A stretch of DNA of 64,000 bases from Serilophus lunatus (Eukaryota; Chordata; Aves; Passeriformes; Eurylaimidae), in the NCBI GenBank assembly GCA_013399895.1, contig VXBA01001185.1, positions 1-64,000 on the forward strand, written 5' to 3'. Below, one piece after another: positions 1-12,887 of this stretch. The notes under the pieces are model-generated. The model did not search any database and was not told the origin of the DNA. It saw only the letters and a list, made by a program, of their open reading frames with translations. Position numbers and translations under genes: made by a program. Each line of letters starts with the position of its first letter. Position 1 is the stretch's first letter.

Positions 1-889
1 ATCTGGCAGATTAAAGTCTCCTATAAGGACAAGGGCAACTGTAAAATCATTCATGCCTCTGAAAAAAATCAGTTTCTAAGTGGTTTATATCTCTTCATGT
101 TTTTCTCCTTTTATAAAAAGGAAAATAGGCATTCAAAAGCTTTTATGGTCGGTATAGGGTTAGGGGAGAGGGGAAGCCCATAGTCTAAACTAGCTGGATG
201 TTTCCACCATTTGACATCTTCACCTGTTAGAAAGAAGGAGCTTTATAACTGAGCTGCTGCCACTGAAGGTGCAGCTGCAGTTCTTGGATATTAGATAGAA
301 GGAAGGTCATTTGTCTGTCCTTCATTTCTGCCTAAGATTTTACATCACTCTTTTCCTAACTAAAAGCCTATGGTGGTTTCAAACCAACTCTGCTGCTTCA
401 TTTCAACCTGAAGGTCCCACTCAATTCCTTCAGGTTTGATGGGTCACAGGCAGGAGAAAATCATAGATCATAGTACTGCTCAGGTTGCCATTTGCAGTAG
501 GTGAAGAAGTAAGCTTGATAATGAGTCGGCAGAAGGTAAGGCTCCAGAGTGTGTCTGAGGAGTGACTGAGAAATTGTCTGGGTTTACACTAACTGATGAT
601 CTTGCTCAGCAGCCTATCTAGTAAGAAAATGCCACTTCATTTTCTTACCATTTTCTTACATTTTGACTGTAACATCCCACAAGAGAGGGATGGTAATCCA
701 TGAAAACCTTCACTGACAGGGTTGTCCCCCCACTTGAGTCCTTTAGAAGTTGGAATGTGCTGTCTGTTACAGTGGTAGATGAGGAACCAGTCACTACTGC
801 TTAGTAACTGCAGCATTTTCTAGCTTGAATAGCATTTACACCGTCACTTCTATAGGTGTAACACCCACTGTTTCCCTCATTGTTTGCAG
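1..889 (+). other. PIEZO2 intron (3' part)
   Basis: This is the downstream part of the intron before the first visible exon. It ends in a pyrimidine-rich tract and TTTGCAG at 882-889. I see no other supported exon, repeat or RNA gene in it. Confidence 0.7.
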
Positions 890-958
890 GAGGTGGCACT
901 GACGCAGACTGTGAAGACAGTGAAGAGGAACCTGTTAAGAAGAAATCTGATGGACCAG
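890..958 (+). CDS. PIEZO2: PIEZO2 coding exon a (cytosolic linker)
   Basis: The exon has 69 nt with acceptor TTTGCAG and donor CAG/GTATGA. It enters after one base of a codon and leaves with one base of the next. It encodes an acidic run (EDSEEEP) followed by a basic one (VKKKSDGP). The mammalian protein has a near-identical EDEPIKKKSDGP immediately before DNIIKR, and the trailing G here joins AT at 4283 to make that Asp codon. The segment is cytosolic linker with no membrane helix. The preceding exon is outside the window. Confidence 0.9.
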
Positions 959-3900
959 GTATGAAAGCAGAACAAGGGTTTCTCTGCTGTTAAAATGCAC
1001 TTGTAACCAGTGGCGTATCACAGAGACAGCATTGCAATGATCCCAAGCTTGCATCAAAGCCACAAAATCCACTCTAACTGATGCAGAGAGAACTTCCCAA
1101 CTACCGTCAGGTTTTCAACTATGAGATTTACAAGCCTTGAGCATTAAACTTCTGGCTCTGGACTATTTCCTGCACTCATTCTCTACACACTTTAGTAAAT
1201 ATGTCTGCTGGCTCAGACTTGATCACTTGCTGTGTATTTTACTTATAGAGCAACTTAAGTTTAGATTCTAGACATGATTACATAAAGCTTGTGCTAAAAT
1301 CTCCATTGATTTAGAATGTCTGATATGCTATTATTAGCACAAATACATCCTCAGTTTTTTTCAGTGTGTTTTAGCAAGATTATTACAATGCTTTTGTTGG
1401 TACTTACACATTCAGCAAGGTGCAGAAATAACCTCTGAAAAATTGTATTTTCCTCATCTCACACGTTCTTATTCATAATCAAACTTAGGTAGGGCTGTTC
1501 TTCACAAGAGAAGAAATGCCAGCAGTTTGCAGGATCTTGCCCACCTTGAAAGTTTTCCTACAAAGAAGGTTAATAGAACATAAATCTTAGCTTGGCTCCT
1601 TGTTTCTAACTGGAGCAAAAGAAGTAAACAGACTCTCCTCTTAAATAAGTCTTCATCATGGCTTACCTAGAGTGAGACTTGGTCATCAAAAGCTATTTTT
1701 ATTTTCTATTTAAAATTTTTTCCAACGATTCCAGTTAGAATTGTGTCACAGGGTAGAAGATGTTACAAGGATGTGAATGGTGTCGTTTCTAACTCATAAG
1801 GGCAATGGTCTCAAATAAATGAGTTGCACTGGTATGAGGAGTGGGGTTTAGTGAGTTTTTTAATTTGTTCCTTACTAGCAATGCAGTTATCTGTTAAAAC
1901 ACTGAAGTTGTTCACTCAAATGCATCTCTAGGGATATACTATTGTTGCTACATGGGAGTTAGGGAAAAAGAAGGATTTTTTAAAATAATTTATATTGGAA
2001 ATAATCAAAGATGCTTTATATTTTTTGAAGTATTTTGACCATTCTTATGCAAAATTTATTAAAGAAGATGGTTAGAAAAAATAGGCAGTAATTGGTAATG
2101 AATCATTAGTATCATTACTAACTTTAAATCAAATCCTATCTCACACTCTCAGGCAGCGAGTAGCCTTCTCCACATTTGACCCTTCTCTGCCAAAAGTAAA
2201 TATTTGCTTCCCTTTTTGAAGCACTTTATATGCAATTGATCCCCAAAAGATTATTTTTAAAAAGTTTTGGAGAACAGCAAAGGTGCCAGAATGGCTACAG
2301 TGTCATTAAAAATGTATGATGAATCACCTCCATTCTAGAGAGAAAAATGACCTTCCAGGTTAGACTGGAAGTGCTTGGCATCCTGGTGAGACTGTGGCAT
2401 GCTACTGATGATCAATAGTAAAGACAATTTTAAGCTTAGAGCTGTGCTTCTCCTCAAGTCAGTAGCAGAAATTATATATTAGAGAGGAAAAGTGTCCATT
2501 AAAGAACAATATTTACATGTTGTATGTTTTTGTGTAGCAGGGGTATTTTCTTTTCACCTATTTGTGGTATTATCTGGAATTCAAAGGAACTGAGTGGTCA
2601 TTTTACATTTAATTTCTACTGGCAAGATTTCCTTAACTTCTAAGACCTGTATGTTGAACGAATAAAACTTAAATAGATAACTTAAGAAATATTTCCTATT
2701 TTAAATGACATAGAAAAGGCCTGAGATAAAGGGCAAAATATTATTGAAATAATTATGTGACCAAATGAGAGGGCTAAATGCTCTTACCTTCAGGGGTAGC
2801 AGACCAGTCCCATGGTACTGTTTAGGTAAACGGTACATACTGCCATTTCAGCATCTGCTTTCTGGTATGTACCACCAATAATTTTTTTCCGTAGTTTCTC
2901 TACACACATAAGTGCATACAACACTGCCTGCATACCCACAGACATGCACATATTCCTCTGTAGGAAATCTTTTGCTTTATTATAGATTCACCTTTCTTTG
3001 TAAGAAGCAAATGTGCACCCCGCAGAGTTTTGTGTGCCATCTTGTGGTACAGCTAAGAAGTGAAGTTGTTGAAAGCATCATGCTTTAGTACACAGGCTAG
3101 GTCCTTAGTATCTACTTCAAACATGTTGTCCCTTCATGACAGATTATTGTCAGTTTTCTACTTTTTCTTAGGCTGGTTAATCTAAAATTCATCTTCATAC
3201 TGGTGCTCTGGCCTTCGGAACCTAGCGGGGACGACTAGCTCTGGAACTGGCTATTTGGGAAGAATTTTTTGAGTATTTCACAGATTCATGGAATCACAGA
3301 ATGCCTTGCAACCCCCCCTGCCATGGGCAGGGATACCTTCCACTAGCCCAGGTTGTTCTGAGCCCCATCCAACCTGGCCTTGAACACTTGCAGCACTATA
3401 TGAGAACTGTAGTGTGGTGTGTGTGGTTGTGAGTGGAAGAAAAATAAGCTGCAAGTGCTGCTTTTTGGATAAGAAATGCAGTTTCTAATGCTAAATGAAT
3501 TACTGAAATGAGAAATTAACTTGAGACAGATGTGTTGAGCAAAATAAAGCTACTATTGTTGGTGTAGACCCATAAGCCTTATTCGTGGGAAAGTACTGAT
3601 TTGCCAAAATGGTGCAAGAATAAAGTTTTCTAAATTTTTAGTTTTCCTACTTGTTCTAGTTTATCTGAAATTACTGATGGCACAGTGCAGCCTACTTAGA
3701 AAAACAGTGGCTTTGAAAACAGTAAATACAAAGAAGTATGTTTAGGAGGCTGGAAAACTGGGAGAGTTTAAAAGACTGTTTAGGCAGGTTAGACATTAAA
3801 ACTCAGCTAAGCAAGGTTCAAGTACAAAGGGAAAAGTCTATGCAGAAAGAAATACACAGAAATAAATAGTTAGTTAGGAGATTCAGCTCAATATGCTGGT

Positions 3901-4282
3901 GGAGCAGTTGTTCAGATCACAGGACCTGGGGATTTTGAATACTCTCAGGAGATGCCCAAATCCTTTGGTTTCTTTCCTCATACCTATACATATAGTGTCA
4001 CTCTAAAATCAGGGACTGTTTATATGACTAACAATTGCTGAACCAATGGCTTACGGGGTGGAAAAGGGATTCCAGATGATAAGCCTAGGCATACAGTCAG
4101 GAAAATGGTCCAGGCAGCCAAAGGGCCTGCAGCCATCTTCAGAGATTCCTTAGTATGACAGGGTCTCACAGCCTGGATTATTATTATTAGACAATAAAGG
4201 AAAAATGAATCTAATTCCAGGCAAAAGTACAATAAAAGATACTTGTATTCATTAACTCTCTATTGGTTTTGCTCTCCCTTAG
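959..4282 (+). other. PIEZO2 intron a-b
   Basis: The intron is 3.3 kb and AT-rich. It contains an antisense CR1 fragment near 3281-3394 and an 80-nt open block flanked by AG and GT at 1489-1568, discussed as a possible poison exon. Nothing else is recognised. Confidence 0.85.
3281..3394 (-). mobile_element. CR1 LINE 3'-end fragment
   Basis: The plus strand reads GGAATCACAGAATGCCTTG, then CCATGGGCAGGGATACCTTC, CACTAGCCCAGGTTG and CCATCCAACCTGGCCTTGAA. This is the familiar reverse complement of the bird CR1 3' region. It is truncated and old, with no coding capacity. It lies in a PIEZO2 intron in antisense orientation. Confidence 0.88.
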
Positions 4283-4449
4283 ATAACATCATCAAGAGGA
4301 TATTTAATATCTTGAAGTTTACTTGGGTCCTTTTCCTGGCAACACTAGACAGTTTTACAGCTTGGCTTAATTCCATCTCAAGGGAACACATCGATATCTC
4401 CACTGTGCTAAGAATTGAGCGCTGTATGCTGACCAGAGAGATTAAGAAG
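4283..4449 (+). CDS. PIEZO2: PIEZO2 coding exon b (membrane helix and cytosolic arm)
   Basis: The exon has 167 nt with acceptor CTCCCTTAG and donor AAG/GTAACG, and it ends on a codon boundary. It starts with the second base of the Asp codon begun in the previous exon (DNIIKRIFN). A hydrophobic helix follows (LKFTWVLFLATLDSF), then a polar amphipathic stretch (SISREHIDISTVLRIERC) and a basic end (LTREIKK). Apart from conservative changes this matches the mammalian protein. By analogy with PIEZO1 structures it lies at the start of a blade unit next to the clasp-type cytosolic region. That placement is an inference. Confidence 0.97.
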
Positions 4450-6860
4450 GTAACGCCTTTGGCCTTTTTTTCTTCTAATGCCATTTCCATCAGTGGAGAA
4501 TGAAAGATTGTCTTTTCAGATCACTGTAGTAAGGAGGAAAATTATAAAAATCTCACTTATACAGGCATTCTAAAAATAGGCCTGGACTCTTTTACTGCTT
4601 ACTGGTTTATAAATTTATAAAAAAATAATTATTTGATTTATTATCTGGCCACAAAACAAATAGTTGGAAAAAATTCTTTGAGCAGTTGATGCAAGGCTTT
4701 GGCTGAAACACTTCTGTAACATAGTGTGGTTTTGAGGGCACAGGATAGATTCAAGAAGGGAGGAAAAGGCATGGCATTTTAAACAGCTCAAAACCTACCT
4801 CAGTCTGCATATTTTGGTCTTTTTGTAGACCAACTTGCATTAGAAATGACTGACAACATACAGGCACAAATATTTTCAATCCCAATGAAAATGTGGTCCT
4901 TCACATGATAGTTGTATGATAGTAAAACACATTATTATCAAAGATTAATGTTGCTAGTGTATTTTTTCTGGAAACATGGCATTTTTAGCTCCTTCCAGTT
5001 GTTGTTAAAAGCTATAGACTTCCCAGAGATTAATGGGTCAAAAAGGTCAACAACACATTCATATTGTTTACCTCAGTAAAGCCTTATATTGCCCAGCCAG
5101 TGTCTGATGGCACAATATGATTCCTTCTTACTGCCCCTGATTTTTAGTTTTAAAATTTATCCAGAAGCCAGGCTAACTGCATTTCTATTGCCATTACTTA
5201 TTTGAGACCTTATTTTGGTTTTTCTTTGCTACTTCTCACCTCAACTTTTTCTTGTTCTCAAGTTTTTCTTGTTCTTTGTTCCCAGTAGATTTTGTGTTTA
5301 TTTATTTATTTCAATTGCATACTGCCAGCATCCTATGCTATTTTGATTAAAATAGGGCCCATATGTCCTTGCATAAGATGGTATATCCTACCTCAATCCT
5401 AAATCTTCTGGTACTAGGGACCCTTCAAAGAATTTCCCCCTAGTCAATATCTTTAAACTTCAAGATTTTTTTTCTAGAGTCTTTCCCTCCTCTCATGTGA
5501 AATATTGGTACCCATGAGCACCAGAATCACCAGTTCCTCTGTAGCATCACTAAGTCTCTGTAGCAGCCCCATGGCTGTTGTTGCTGATCAAGAAAGGAGG
5601 CTCTTGCTGCAGTTCATGGTGACATGTTTCTTTGTCTGATTTAGAGTTGGGGACAGTAACCTGATGTATGAAATTCTTCTGGTATCTCTTCCAGATACAG
5701 AAAGATCTGAAATTGAGTCTTTCATAAGTTATGGGACCCTTTTCCTGTCACAGCTTTATCTCAGGCCTGCAGTGGAGCTAGAATGTAACCTGTGCCATAG
5801 TTTCAAAGTCAGGCTGTCATAATGATACAAACAAACCTAACTAAAAATCTGAATGTCAGATTTTGTTTGTAAGATTTTTATTTTTTCACAAAATATCAGA
5901 TTTTGAATATTGTAGTTGTGAGACACTGTAGAGGACCAGAGATAAAATATTAGAAGCTAATAATATTAGTAAATTAAATACATGCAATATTTTAGACTGC
6001 TTTTGTTATTTTAACTGGAAAAAGTCCTTGAATGAGGCTTCATTATAAATCAGAAAAATGACTGTTCAAAAATAGCAATCTCCCCTCTCAGTATATTGCC
6101 TGAAGTCAGTGCGACTGCTAGGGGAATGAGTTGAATGTGTTTCTGCCAAGAACAGTCTATACAATTCTCAGTTTTATTCTTAGGACAAACCTTTAGAATT
6201 CTGATTACAATATCATACCTGGAAAGACTTCATTCTGTGCTCAGATCTGGGCTGACAGTTAATAAAACCATCCTTTCATGGACTTGCTTGATTATGAAGT
6301 CACAGAAAAAGAGTAGTCTTTAGTGTATTTTTGTAGTTTTCCTGCTGTGTCCATAATTCATGAATAAATGATGATTTTGGGACACTAATCAAAATCTAGA
6401 TCAATTTGTACATGACCTGTTTCTTCCTTTTTTTCTTTTTTTTTTCTTTAAGAATACTGCTACTGGGAACTAATAAGATGTATGTTTGTTCTTAGAGTCA
6501 CTAAAGCTGTCTATTATAGAGATACAACAAAACTTGCTGGAGTACAGACTGAGTCATGGTCTCAGTCCACATCTCATTCTCATGCAGTCTACCCAGCAGA
6601 ATTGTGGTGACTATACATAGACTGAAACCATGTGGATTGCTTCAGTTTCGTTAAAAATCAAACACTCCATGCCATGGTAGTTAAAGTCAGAATCTGACTT
6701 GCATTCTGAAAAGGGAATACAAATGGGAGTTGTTATTAGTTATGAGGAAACTGTTTGCACAATCCTTAATATGTTCCTTGCCAAAGAACAGAAGAAACTA
6801 CTTCCTAGAAGAATACACTCTACCCCTGCAATGTACATCTACCTCTACTCTCTTCCACAG
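4450..6860 (+). other. PIEZO2 intron b-c
   Basis: The intron is 2.4 kb, AT-rich and unique-looking. It holds short T and A runs (for example around 6420-6450). I recognise no repeat family, RNA gene or additional exon. Confidence 0.8.
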
Positions 6861-7036
6861 GGAAATGTTCCAACACGGGAAAGCATCCATTTGTATTACC
6901 AGAACCACATGATGAAGCTTTCTGAGGAGTCAGGACTGGACTCAATTGATAAAAATCCCAGTCAAACCTCTGGTTTGCAAGCATCTGAAAGAATGGATAG
7001 TTTAGATTCAGCAGCTTCTCGTGACAGTATCTCCAG
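6861..7036 (+). CDS. PIEZO2: PIEZO2 coding exon c (cytosolic disordered loop)
   Basis: The exon has 176 nt with acceptor CTCTTCCACAG and donor CCAG/GTATTG, and it leaves with two bases (AG) of a Ser codon. It starts GNVPTRESIH, as in mammalian PIEZO2 directly after LTREIKK. It continues with YYQNHMMKLSEESGLDSID and ends in a Ser/Asp-rich tail (RMDSLDSAASRDSIS). No membrane segment is present. The Ser-rich tail is likely a phosphorylation target, which is inferred from composition only. The exon can join either the cassette exon at 12720 or the exon at 15669, because both start with a single C that completes AGC. Confidence 0.95.
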
Positions 7037-10000
7037 GTATTGATTTAATTTTATTCTGTGAAAGATAGAGAGATCAAGCAGCAGATGTCATAATAGATAA
7101 CATCTAAGTCCTGATAAACTTTATAATCAACGTTGAATTCTCCATTTGATTTTCTCATGCCATTTTAGTAATGAAAACTGCTATATGTTGCTACTTTATA
7201 GTTGTGGACTCAGTTGTTAGCTTAACTCTTTTTCCACTGCATTACTACCCCACTGCTTTCTGTTTCCCCTACAATTAGGAGTCAATGGCAGGGGTTCCGT
7301 TCTCATGAAAAGTAATGGAAAATAACAGCATGCTGAGGATGCTTCTGGGGTAGTGGTTTAGGAATTCAGACATGGAGTTTGGGGAATGATCGGTCACTGT
7401 GACTATTTTGTCTTGGTAAAATAAGTTGTTTGTTGCCCACAAATCAAAAAAGGCTTTGCTTTGAAGGAGGTTCTGCATTTGAGAGAATAAAATCCCCTTC
7501 TCATACCCACAGGGCAAAAACCATTTGAAGAGCCTGGTTTCCTAACTGCAATGATTACAGTCCAGCAGAGTTACACATTTGTTAATCAAATGTCCATCCT
7601 GGTTTAGGAAAATCACCATCCTCACTCTTTTTTGAAAGCGGATGCCATCAGGCCCCTTGCCAAAACTAGTGCACTCTCCTGCTGCTTCATACACAGTGAG
7701 GCGCACGCATTTGCTTCCCTCTTAAAGAGGCAATCTGTTCTCTCCGTGTCCCTTGTGTTCTTAACTTTTAAGATACTGCTGAAATTGTTCAACATGAGGT
7801 ACATAAGGAAAGGCTTTGGAAATTCAGCTGGTTTTTAATCCGTTACCTTCTGCTGTCTCCTGTCCTCTGAAGTGTGGCAGTATCACGTTGTGTTTGATAC
7901 TCCCAGCAAACTCAGAGCCTTCTGTGTACAGTAAATTATGCTTAGCTTTTACTAATGACATATGTGTAGATGTCAGCAGACTGAAAATAATGAGGACTTT
8001 TCTTCCTTTCTAGTATTATTGAAAAGCAAGTCTAAGAGAGTGTCTATGAGTAGTATGCTTTAACAAAATATCCACAAATTGCTCCCGAGGGTGAGCACTA
8101 GCCTTTGAGATGTTCACTCTGGTAAATACACCAAATCTGAGCAGATCTTTCTTGGTGGCTAGTTATCCAACTAAACAACACTTTTGTGTATTGTCTACAG
8201 GAGTTAGATGATGTGAAAAAAATGTAAAGTCAAATTCTATTAACCAGCTCTCTTGGAGCCACTTGGATATCTGCAGAGCAGATTTTATATCCATAATGTT
8301 CAGTCTCACCTAAAGAATGAATAGTAATAACATTCCTGCTTTCATTATACAGCTTTTGGTCACACTGTTTACTGTAGATAGAAGTTATTATACAACAATC
8401 ATATTTTTTCTTTGAGCACAATTACACATTTAAAATCTCTTTGCAAACTCAGAGAATTTAGTAATTCTGTAGTTCTGCTTTGCCATAGAAAAAAGTTAAA
8501 TCTTTCACATATGTTTCTGTCATTTCTATTTCCTAGAAGAAGTCACAGGATTTATCAACAAAGGAGTAGCAAAGGCTATTATAGCTGATTTCTCTAATCT
8601 CAAATTCTCTTTCTGGTAATGAACAATCAAATATTCCTGCACTGAGTATTGACAAATTGTGGAATCTGCTATAATAATAGAGGAAGCAATAATGAGTCTG
8701 TCGATTGAATGATAATACCATCTGTTTATTGAGGCACCCTTGCATATCTCTTCCAGGGATTACAGAAGTGCTTATGATCTTTTTTTAGAAATGTGAAGTG
8801 TTTTGAACTTCGTGTGAGTTTATTGATAGTTTTCTTTTTAATTATGCAAACAAGAGAAGATGACATATTTCGAAGTAGTGATTTCCAGTAGATGTAGAAG
8901 TGACTAATTAAATCTAAAGCATCCCTGTGATCATGGATCTTAGGTTGCAGTGGAAAACTTTTGGGAAGGGCAGAGGGTTTCTGTTCCACTTATCGTTTGA
9001 TTGTACTACACAAAATTCTGTAGTGGACATTAGGACCATGAGTAAGGTGAGCACGCCTGGAAGTTCAGAGGAATGCTGAAGCACAGAAGCTATTCCATTA
9101 TAATACAACATACTACTCACTATTCAAGACAGGAATTACTGTAGGTATTTGCTCAGTGCTGTAAACATGGCATATCCAGAGAGAACCCTTCTGATCAATT
9201 GCAGGAAATGTTAATTTCTTGTGAAATTTAGGGCTGACCCTCATAAGTCTAATCCAGGGATGTTGTTCTTACCCTAGATAAAGCTCTAAAAGGACTTTTG
9301 TAAATTATCCTTTGTGGGGTGTCTCTTTTTATGTATCCTAAAGGCAAAGTGCACAGTTCATATGGGCCAGGTGTAGAAGAGACTGATGTTATTCCTTACC
9401 AAGCTATTTGAAGGACACCATCAGAAGGGATTGGGATCTAGCATGGTAGACCATTTGCTGCAGTTTGTTTCCATTTGACTGATGAACTGCTTATTAGGTT
9501 AAACAGCTTGTGAATTTCTGTAGGATAATTGGGGACTTCCTAAAACTAGTTGGCTGTCCTAACGGGACTTAGCCTGTTATTATATAATAGCAGCTAGACA
9601 CAGACCTTAAGTCAGATTTCAGAATATCCAAGGTTTTTCATCCAGTTCAGTTTGTATTAATTTTTCTCCATCCTAAATAACATTTTCAGTTCCCAACTAC
9701 ATGTAGACCTTTATAGGAACTGCAGGTTGGAGCCCCTTATCCTCCTGTAAGGGCAAACATACAAGTGTGGTCAGGGTGTTTATGAACACCACTTTTTATC
9801 TGTGCTTCCCTCACCAGACAGGAGAATAATGCTTGGAGCAGGGAATATTGGAGAAGTCACTTTTGCCTAGTGAGGCAGTAGAAAGGATAAAAGTAGAATC
9901 CTCATTTGGGCTTGATCAAAGTCTAGTTTAGGACTGTGAATGTTTAGCATGGGTAATGTAGTTGTTCAAACAGATAATGCCAGTCAATAACCAGCCCATG

Positions 10001-12719
10001 GACAGAAAGAAGAAAACACAACCATCCAACCAAAAAACAGAAAAATTTGTAAGTCACCCCTTAAGCAAATAAGCTCTTTTGGAAGAGTAAATTTGTTTAG
10101 CAAAATAGAAGTCATAAACTTAACAATTTCTCACTCACTGGTGATAAAAACTTCTATCTCTCTCTATATATATATCTCCATTTGAGGTGGATGCCAAATC
10201 ACCTTTATATAAAATGCTTGACCTTGTGGCTTTTAGTAAATATTTGATTTAAAATACCAAGTTCTTGAATAATCTCAAGGAGTTAATGCTTTTCAAGGTA
10301 TCCAAGAACACAAATTTGTAAAGTCACTCAAGAAGATACACTTGGATCAAATTTATGTGATAGTCAATGACTTGCAGCAACATCAGCTTTGTTCAGTGAC
10401 AATCTCTCCATTTTATTGATGTTCTCCTTTCCTCCATGTTTAGGAGCATGTCTCTAAAGTACATAAAGAATATACAGACTGTGCATCCCCTGAAATTCAA
10501 AATACAGAGCAGCTGCTCAGTCAGTAATTATTCTGTTCATTCATTCATTCTTCATTTAAAAGAGTTTTTGGTTTAATATCACAGGCACTTGTTTGGACAA
10601 ATGTTTTTATCTATTGGGATGAATAGATATTTTTGCTTTGATTTTTCTGGGAGCCAAGTGAGGACTTCCAGGTTTGGAAGAGAAGCTGTCATATATTTCT
10701 TCCACTGAAAGTATATGAACAGACATGTGCTACTTTGATTTCAACAGCAGCTTTGCTTAAGGCTTTTGGAAGATTCCATTTGAATTATGTTTGCATCTAA
10801 AATACTTCAACACCTTAGAAACAGGTGTTTCTCTTGAAAAGAATAAACTCAGCCCTTGAGATCTAAAATAGCACATGGATAATATTGTAGCACATAGACA
10901 GAAAGGTAATGTGCAAAACTGTGTTGTATACTTCCAGCCATCTCCCCATATTTTAGGACCAAAACCTCACTTACAGAACAACAGCTTGGCTGTACTCCAT
11001 AGACATATGTGCAGAGGGAAACCTCCTTCCTCAAGATCCCCTTGGGTTAGTAACACAGAGCTTCAACTGCTGCTGAATCAGGCCTCTAGGGCAGATCTCC
11101 TGTTCTCATAGGAAGCAGCATTTTCTGCTTCATTAAAACCATGCACCATGCAGACAGCTGTCCTATTTTTGTCTAGAGGACCTTGTGTACCTTTTTGCAC
11201 ACACAGAAATTATGAAGTCTTGGGTCTTGACCAAGTGGCCAAGTGAGCTGGCAGGACAGAGATGCCCCTGCCATTAAGACTGTTGTTAAGGAAAACATTT
11301 CACAGTACCTTTGGTATCTCTTTTCTTCTCTGCAAAGACCAAGGTATGCTTTTAGACTCGGTCCATTCTGTCAGAAAAGATCATCAATGAGGACAGGCCT
11401 AAGAATAACTTTTTCTTCACGTATTCTTGCTTCTTCCTCCCCATTTTCCTTAAGGCAATAACTGTAAACTGTCATTTTAATGCCAGCAGACTTTTTTCCT
11501 CACTCCAAGCTAGCAAGACCAAAGTAACATGGAAAATGGCTTTGCACTTCCTTTCTGACCTCTTTCTCAATTCTCTGTGCCCCTGGACAAACGTAATGCT
11601 TGCCAAGGAAGCAAATCCCCTGCTGCTGCTGCTCAGGTGCAACAAGATGGACTTAAAAGAAGAAAAGTAGAGTGTAAATCCTATGCTTTTGGGTCCCTTC
11701 TCCTCTCATTCTATCTGATAGACTCAGGCAGTTCAATACATGTGTTAAAACAGCAGGCCACTCAGCTCATTTTGCAGACATCTGTGTTTTCCAAAGATTT
11801 TTACAGGAGAAATAATTCTTTTACCTACCATATGTCATTAATGTATTTGCATCTTTCCTGTTGCTGTGTTAGATGCTTGTATTTAATTATGTGTTTTCTT
11901 TCACATAACTCATCCAGTTCTTCTTTTCTCCAGTAACACATAAATGCTCAATGTATGGTGGATGTCTCTGGTGTCCTGTTGTATTTGATAAGTGAAAGGA
12001 GATAAGGATTTACTGTATCTGTCCTTTATTTCAGGATGTGCATGTTACCAATTTCGAAATACTTTTAAGCTGTAATTGAAATAAATTAAATCCTCTGGAA
12101 AGAATCATCAGGGCTTCCTAGAAAATGTCAAAATAAAAGCCATCCCATGCAGAGGAAGTTATATTTGGCATGTGTCTACTGGCTAAATAACATATCCAAT
12201 TTGGCTCTTTGTTTCGGAAAGAGGATTAGCCAATGTCTGACAGCTATTTTTTTCTATTTGTGGAATATGAGCTTATTCAGTTTTAAGGGGTCACTTAGGA
12301 AATTGACTTGTACCTGTACAAAAAGGTTCAGCACTGTATATCATTGATAAAATAGAACTTGTACAGAGGAGGTCACTTCCCAAAATATTCTTGTGGAAAT
12401 TGGAAATTTCAGGGGCAAAAAACGAAAATAAAACCTGCTCACATATGTAAGTTTATGCCCCTGGAAAGCATGTGTTGGTTTCATATCTGCTTGAATATGA
12501 ATAGATGGTTGTTAGCCTTCTATATGAATTGGACCATGAGCAAGCTGAGTGTAGAAATGTGTTTTCATGGTGACTCTAAAAAAATCCTTATCTTCTCTCT
12601 GAACCTCTTCTCTCTGTGTCAGTGTTTTGCTGCATGGCAAGCACATTTGTCTACTGAACCATATGTATAGTGATACCATTTGTATTTAACACTGTCTTTA
12701 TAACTGTTTGCGCTGCTAG
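7037..12719 (+). other. PIEZO2 intron c-d
   Basis: At 5.7 kb this is the largest intron in the window. It is AT-rich with small simple tracts such as the CT/TA run near 10155-10178. I identified no repeat family or RNA gene. Several small open frames occur (for example 11577-11936, which begins with GTG), but none looks like protein. Confidence 0.8.
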
Positions 12720-12887
12720 CTGCTACACTGAAGCAACCATGCTGTTCTCAAGGCAGTCAACTCTTGATGATTTAGATGGACCAGACACTGTTCCTAAAAC
12801 AAGTGAGCGCGCTCGACCTAGGCTTCGTAAAATGCAGAGCATGGATATGTCCTCCTCATCAGCTGACAGTGGCAGTATAGTGTCAAG
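12720..12887 (+). CDS. PIEZO2: PIEZO2 coding exon d (in-phase cassette, alternatively spliced)
   Basis: The exon has 168 nt (56 codons) and both borders lie after two bases of a codon, so it can be skipped without changing the frame. It encodes SCYTEATMLFSRQSTLDDLD, then a basic patch (SERARPRLRKMQSMD) and a Ser-rich end (SSSSADSGSIVS). A matching exon is present in the longer mouse PIEZO2 and absent from the human reference isoform, from memory. Acceptor GCTGCTAG and donor AAG/GTGCTT are both weaker than those of neighbouring exons, as expected of a regulated cassette. Mammalian PIEZO2 is known to be spliced cell-type-specifically in this loop. Its effect on the channel in this species is not visible from sequence. 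Confidence 0.9.

Noticed and set aside
1..889. Additional upstream PIEZO2 exon within the first 889 bases
   Set aside because: I found no AG/GT-bounded open block there resembling the basic linker that precedes EDSEEEP in mammals.
11577..11936. 119-codon frame in the largest PIEZO2 intron
   Set aside because: It starts with GTG, has no recognisable domain, and its sequence is typical of translated AT-rich intron.
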